From an uncultured Clostridia bacterium (GTDB lineage: Bacteria > Bacillota > Clostridia > Christensenellales > QALW01), in assembly GCA_900550765.1 (NCBI GenBank), contig URTC01000083.1:1-7052 (forward strand): 7,052 bases of DNA, written 5' to 3'. The notes beneath the pieces were generated by a model. The model did not search any database and was not told where the DNA came from. It saw only the letters and a list, made by a program, of their open reading frames with translations. Of this stretch, positions 6,078-7,052 are shown piece after piece (the stretch's first letter is position 1; each line of letters begins with the position of its first letter). Made by a program: the position numbers and the translations under genes.

Positions 6078-6097
6078 AGAGCCGGTATATCGGCTTG
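6078..6097 (+). other. Small imperfect hairpin in the ywlG-ABC spacer
   Basis: AGCCG (6080-6084) and CGGCT (6091-6095) form a 5-bp stem, extendable by one G-T pair, with loop GTATAT. No T run follows, so it is not a normal intrinsic terminator. It could affect mRNA processing or act as a half-palindromic operator, or be chance. Confidence 0.3.
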
Positions 6098-6134
6098 AAT
6101 CGCAACAGTGCAGACGGAGAAGGAGCACACTTTT

Positions 6135-7052
6135 ATGGAACCGAGTTTTATGCCGCCAAAGCATGCGGCAGCTGAAAAAAATAAAGAACCTTTGCCGAAG
6201 CATCTTAAAGAGGTTCCCCAATATTTGATTCGATTGATCAGTTCTTTCTTTTCAAGGCTCTTTTATATTTTTCGCCTGGTGTGGGAAACCAAGCCTTTAA
6301 TTTTGATTTTGATGATTGCTGCAGCCGCAGCGAATGGTTTGCTTCCAATCTTTGGGGCGTATATCAGCGCAGAGATCATCAATGCGCTTGCTGAAAATCT
6401 TTCTGGTCGTGCAGTAACGGCCGCAGCGATCGGTATGCTGTTTGGATATCAGTTTCTCTATTTATTTCTTAACCGAATCGTGAATGATATCAATCATATG
6501 GTATCCAGTCTTTCGGGGGAGATGATTACCAATCACATTCGGCGGAAGATCATGCAAAAGGCAAAAGAAATTGATGTTTCCTGTTTTGATCAGCCTGATT
6601 TTTATGAAAAATTGGAAAATGCAAACCGTGAAGCCGGAATGCGACCGGTACAGGTGCTGAATTCTTCGCTTACAGTTATCAGTACTTTGATCAGTATGAT
6701 CAGCTTTATTGCAGTGCTGGCGGCGATTGGTTTGTGGGCACCGTTTCTTGTGATCATATTGGCGGTACCGTCGGCGGTAATTAGTTTTATATACCGCAGA
6801 AAGACTGTAGGCTATATGCGCAGAAGATCGAAGGCAAGAAGGCAAATGAATTATTATTCTGAGGCGGTGGTTGATAAGGATTTGGTGAAAGAGATTCGTC
6901 TGCTGGGAATCAGCGGCGATTTTGAAAAGCGGTATGACGCAGTATTTAAGGATTATTTTAAAGGGTTGAAGCGCATTATTCTTTCTGAAGGAGCTTGGAA
7001 TATTGCGTTTGTGATCGTGCGGATTGCAACAAACTGCTTGTTGTTTTGGTTT
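6135..7052 (+). CDS. ABC exporter transmembrane domain (type I), cut by window end
   Basis: The frame is open for 306 codons to the last base, so only the N-terminal part of the protein is seen. ATG 6135 has AAGGAG (6120-6125) 9 nt upstream; a second ATG at 6150 is less well placed. The order visible is a basic, proline-containing cytoplasmic lead of about 50 residues, TM1 at about 54-80, TM2 at about 94-116, a long intracellular loop, TM3/TM4 at about 178-223, and the start of TM5 near 287. The loop contains S-C-F-D-Q-P-D-F-Y-E-K-L-E-N-A at 149-163, characteristic of ABC exporter membrane domains fused to an ATPase, and L-V-K-E-I-R-L-L-G before TM5. About 600 residues would be expected in total, with Walker A, signature and Walker B motifs after the window. 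Substrate (peptide, lipid or drug) cannot be told. Confidence 0.88.
   Translation, partial: MEPSFMPPKHAAAEKNKEPLPKHLKEVPQYLIRLISSFFSRLFYIFRLVWETKPLILILMIAAAAANGLLPIFGAYISAEIINALAENLSGRAVTAAAIGMLFGYQFLYLFLNRIVNDINHMVSSLSGEMITNHIRRKIMQKAKEIDVSCFDQPDFYEKLENANREAGMRPVQVLNSSLTVISTLISMISFIAVLAAIGLWAPFLVIILAVPSAVISFIYRRKTVGYMRRRSKARRQMNYYSEAVVDKDLVKEIRLLGISGDFEKRYDAVFKDYFKGLKRIILSEGAWNIAFVIVRIATNCLLFWF

Noticed and set aside
6462..6845. 127-codon minus-strand open frame inside the ABC transporter gene
   Set aside because: The plus-strand frame encodes clear transmembrane helices and the F-D-Q-P-D-F-Y motif; the reverse frame is its shadow.

Overview
The window is ordinary-looking chromosomal DNA from an anaerobic Gram-positive lineage, most likely Bacillota of the Clostridia/Negativicutes type. 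That placement is an inference. It rests on strong AAGGAGG-type ribosome binding sites, moderate GC, the gene order flavoprotein - cmk - plsC - ispH - rpsA, and the in-frame fusion of IspH to ribosomal protein S1, an architecture already known from Clostridia. No rRNA, tRNA, CRISPR array, transposase, attachment site or phage gene is visible.

Region 1 (1-3616) is one tightly packed plus-strand operon. It holds the C-terminal end of an HI0933/YhiN-type flavoprotein, cytidylate kinase (cmk), a small PlsC-type acyltransferase, and a 655-residue IspH-S1 bifunctional protein. Gaps are 9 bp, 0 bp and a 13-bp overlap, and a strong intrinsic terminator closes the operon. The genes link nucleotide supply, phospholipid synthesis, isoprenoid precursor synthesis and translation. 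The most notable point is inside the fusion gene. A strong Shine-Dalgarno and an in-frame ATG (2422-2442) sit exactly at the IspH/S1 junction, so the locus may make both the long fusion and a free four-domain S1 protein.

Region 2 (3617-4745) holds an acidic 64-residue hypothetical protein, then, after a 1-bp gap, a cytoplasmic-looking polysaccharide deacetylase-family (NodB fold) protein. A bidirectional terminator separates this pair from a convergent histidine phosphatase gene on the minus strand (4744-5382).

Region 3 (5383-7052) opens with a 138-bp divergent intergenic region. It holds candidate promoters for both directions whose -35 elements overlap. These would drive the phosphatase leftward and, rightward, a UPF0340/YwlG-family protein (5521-6057). 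An ABC exporter membrane domain follows from 6135 and is cut by the window edge before its ATPase domain.

I did not find a clearly new multi-gene system. The best candidates for a second look are the internal initiation site in the ispH-rpsA fusion, the coupled small-protein/deacetylase pair, and the overlapping divergent promoters.
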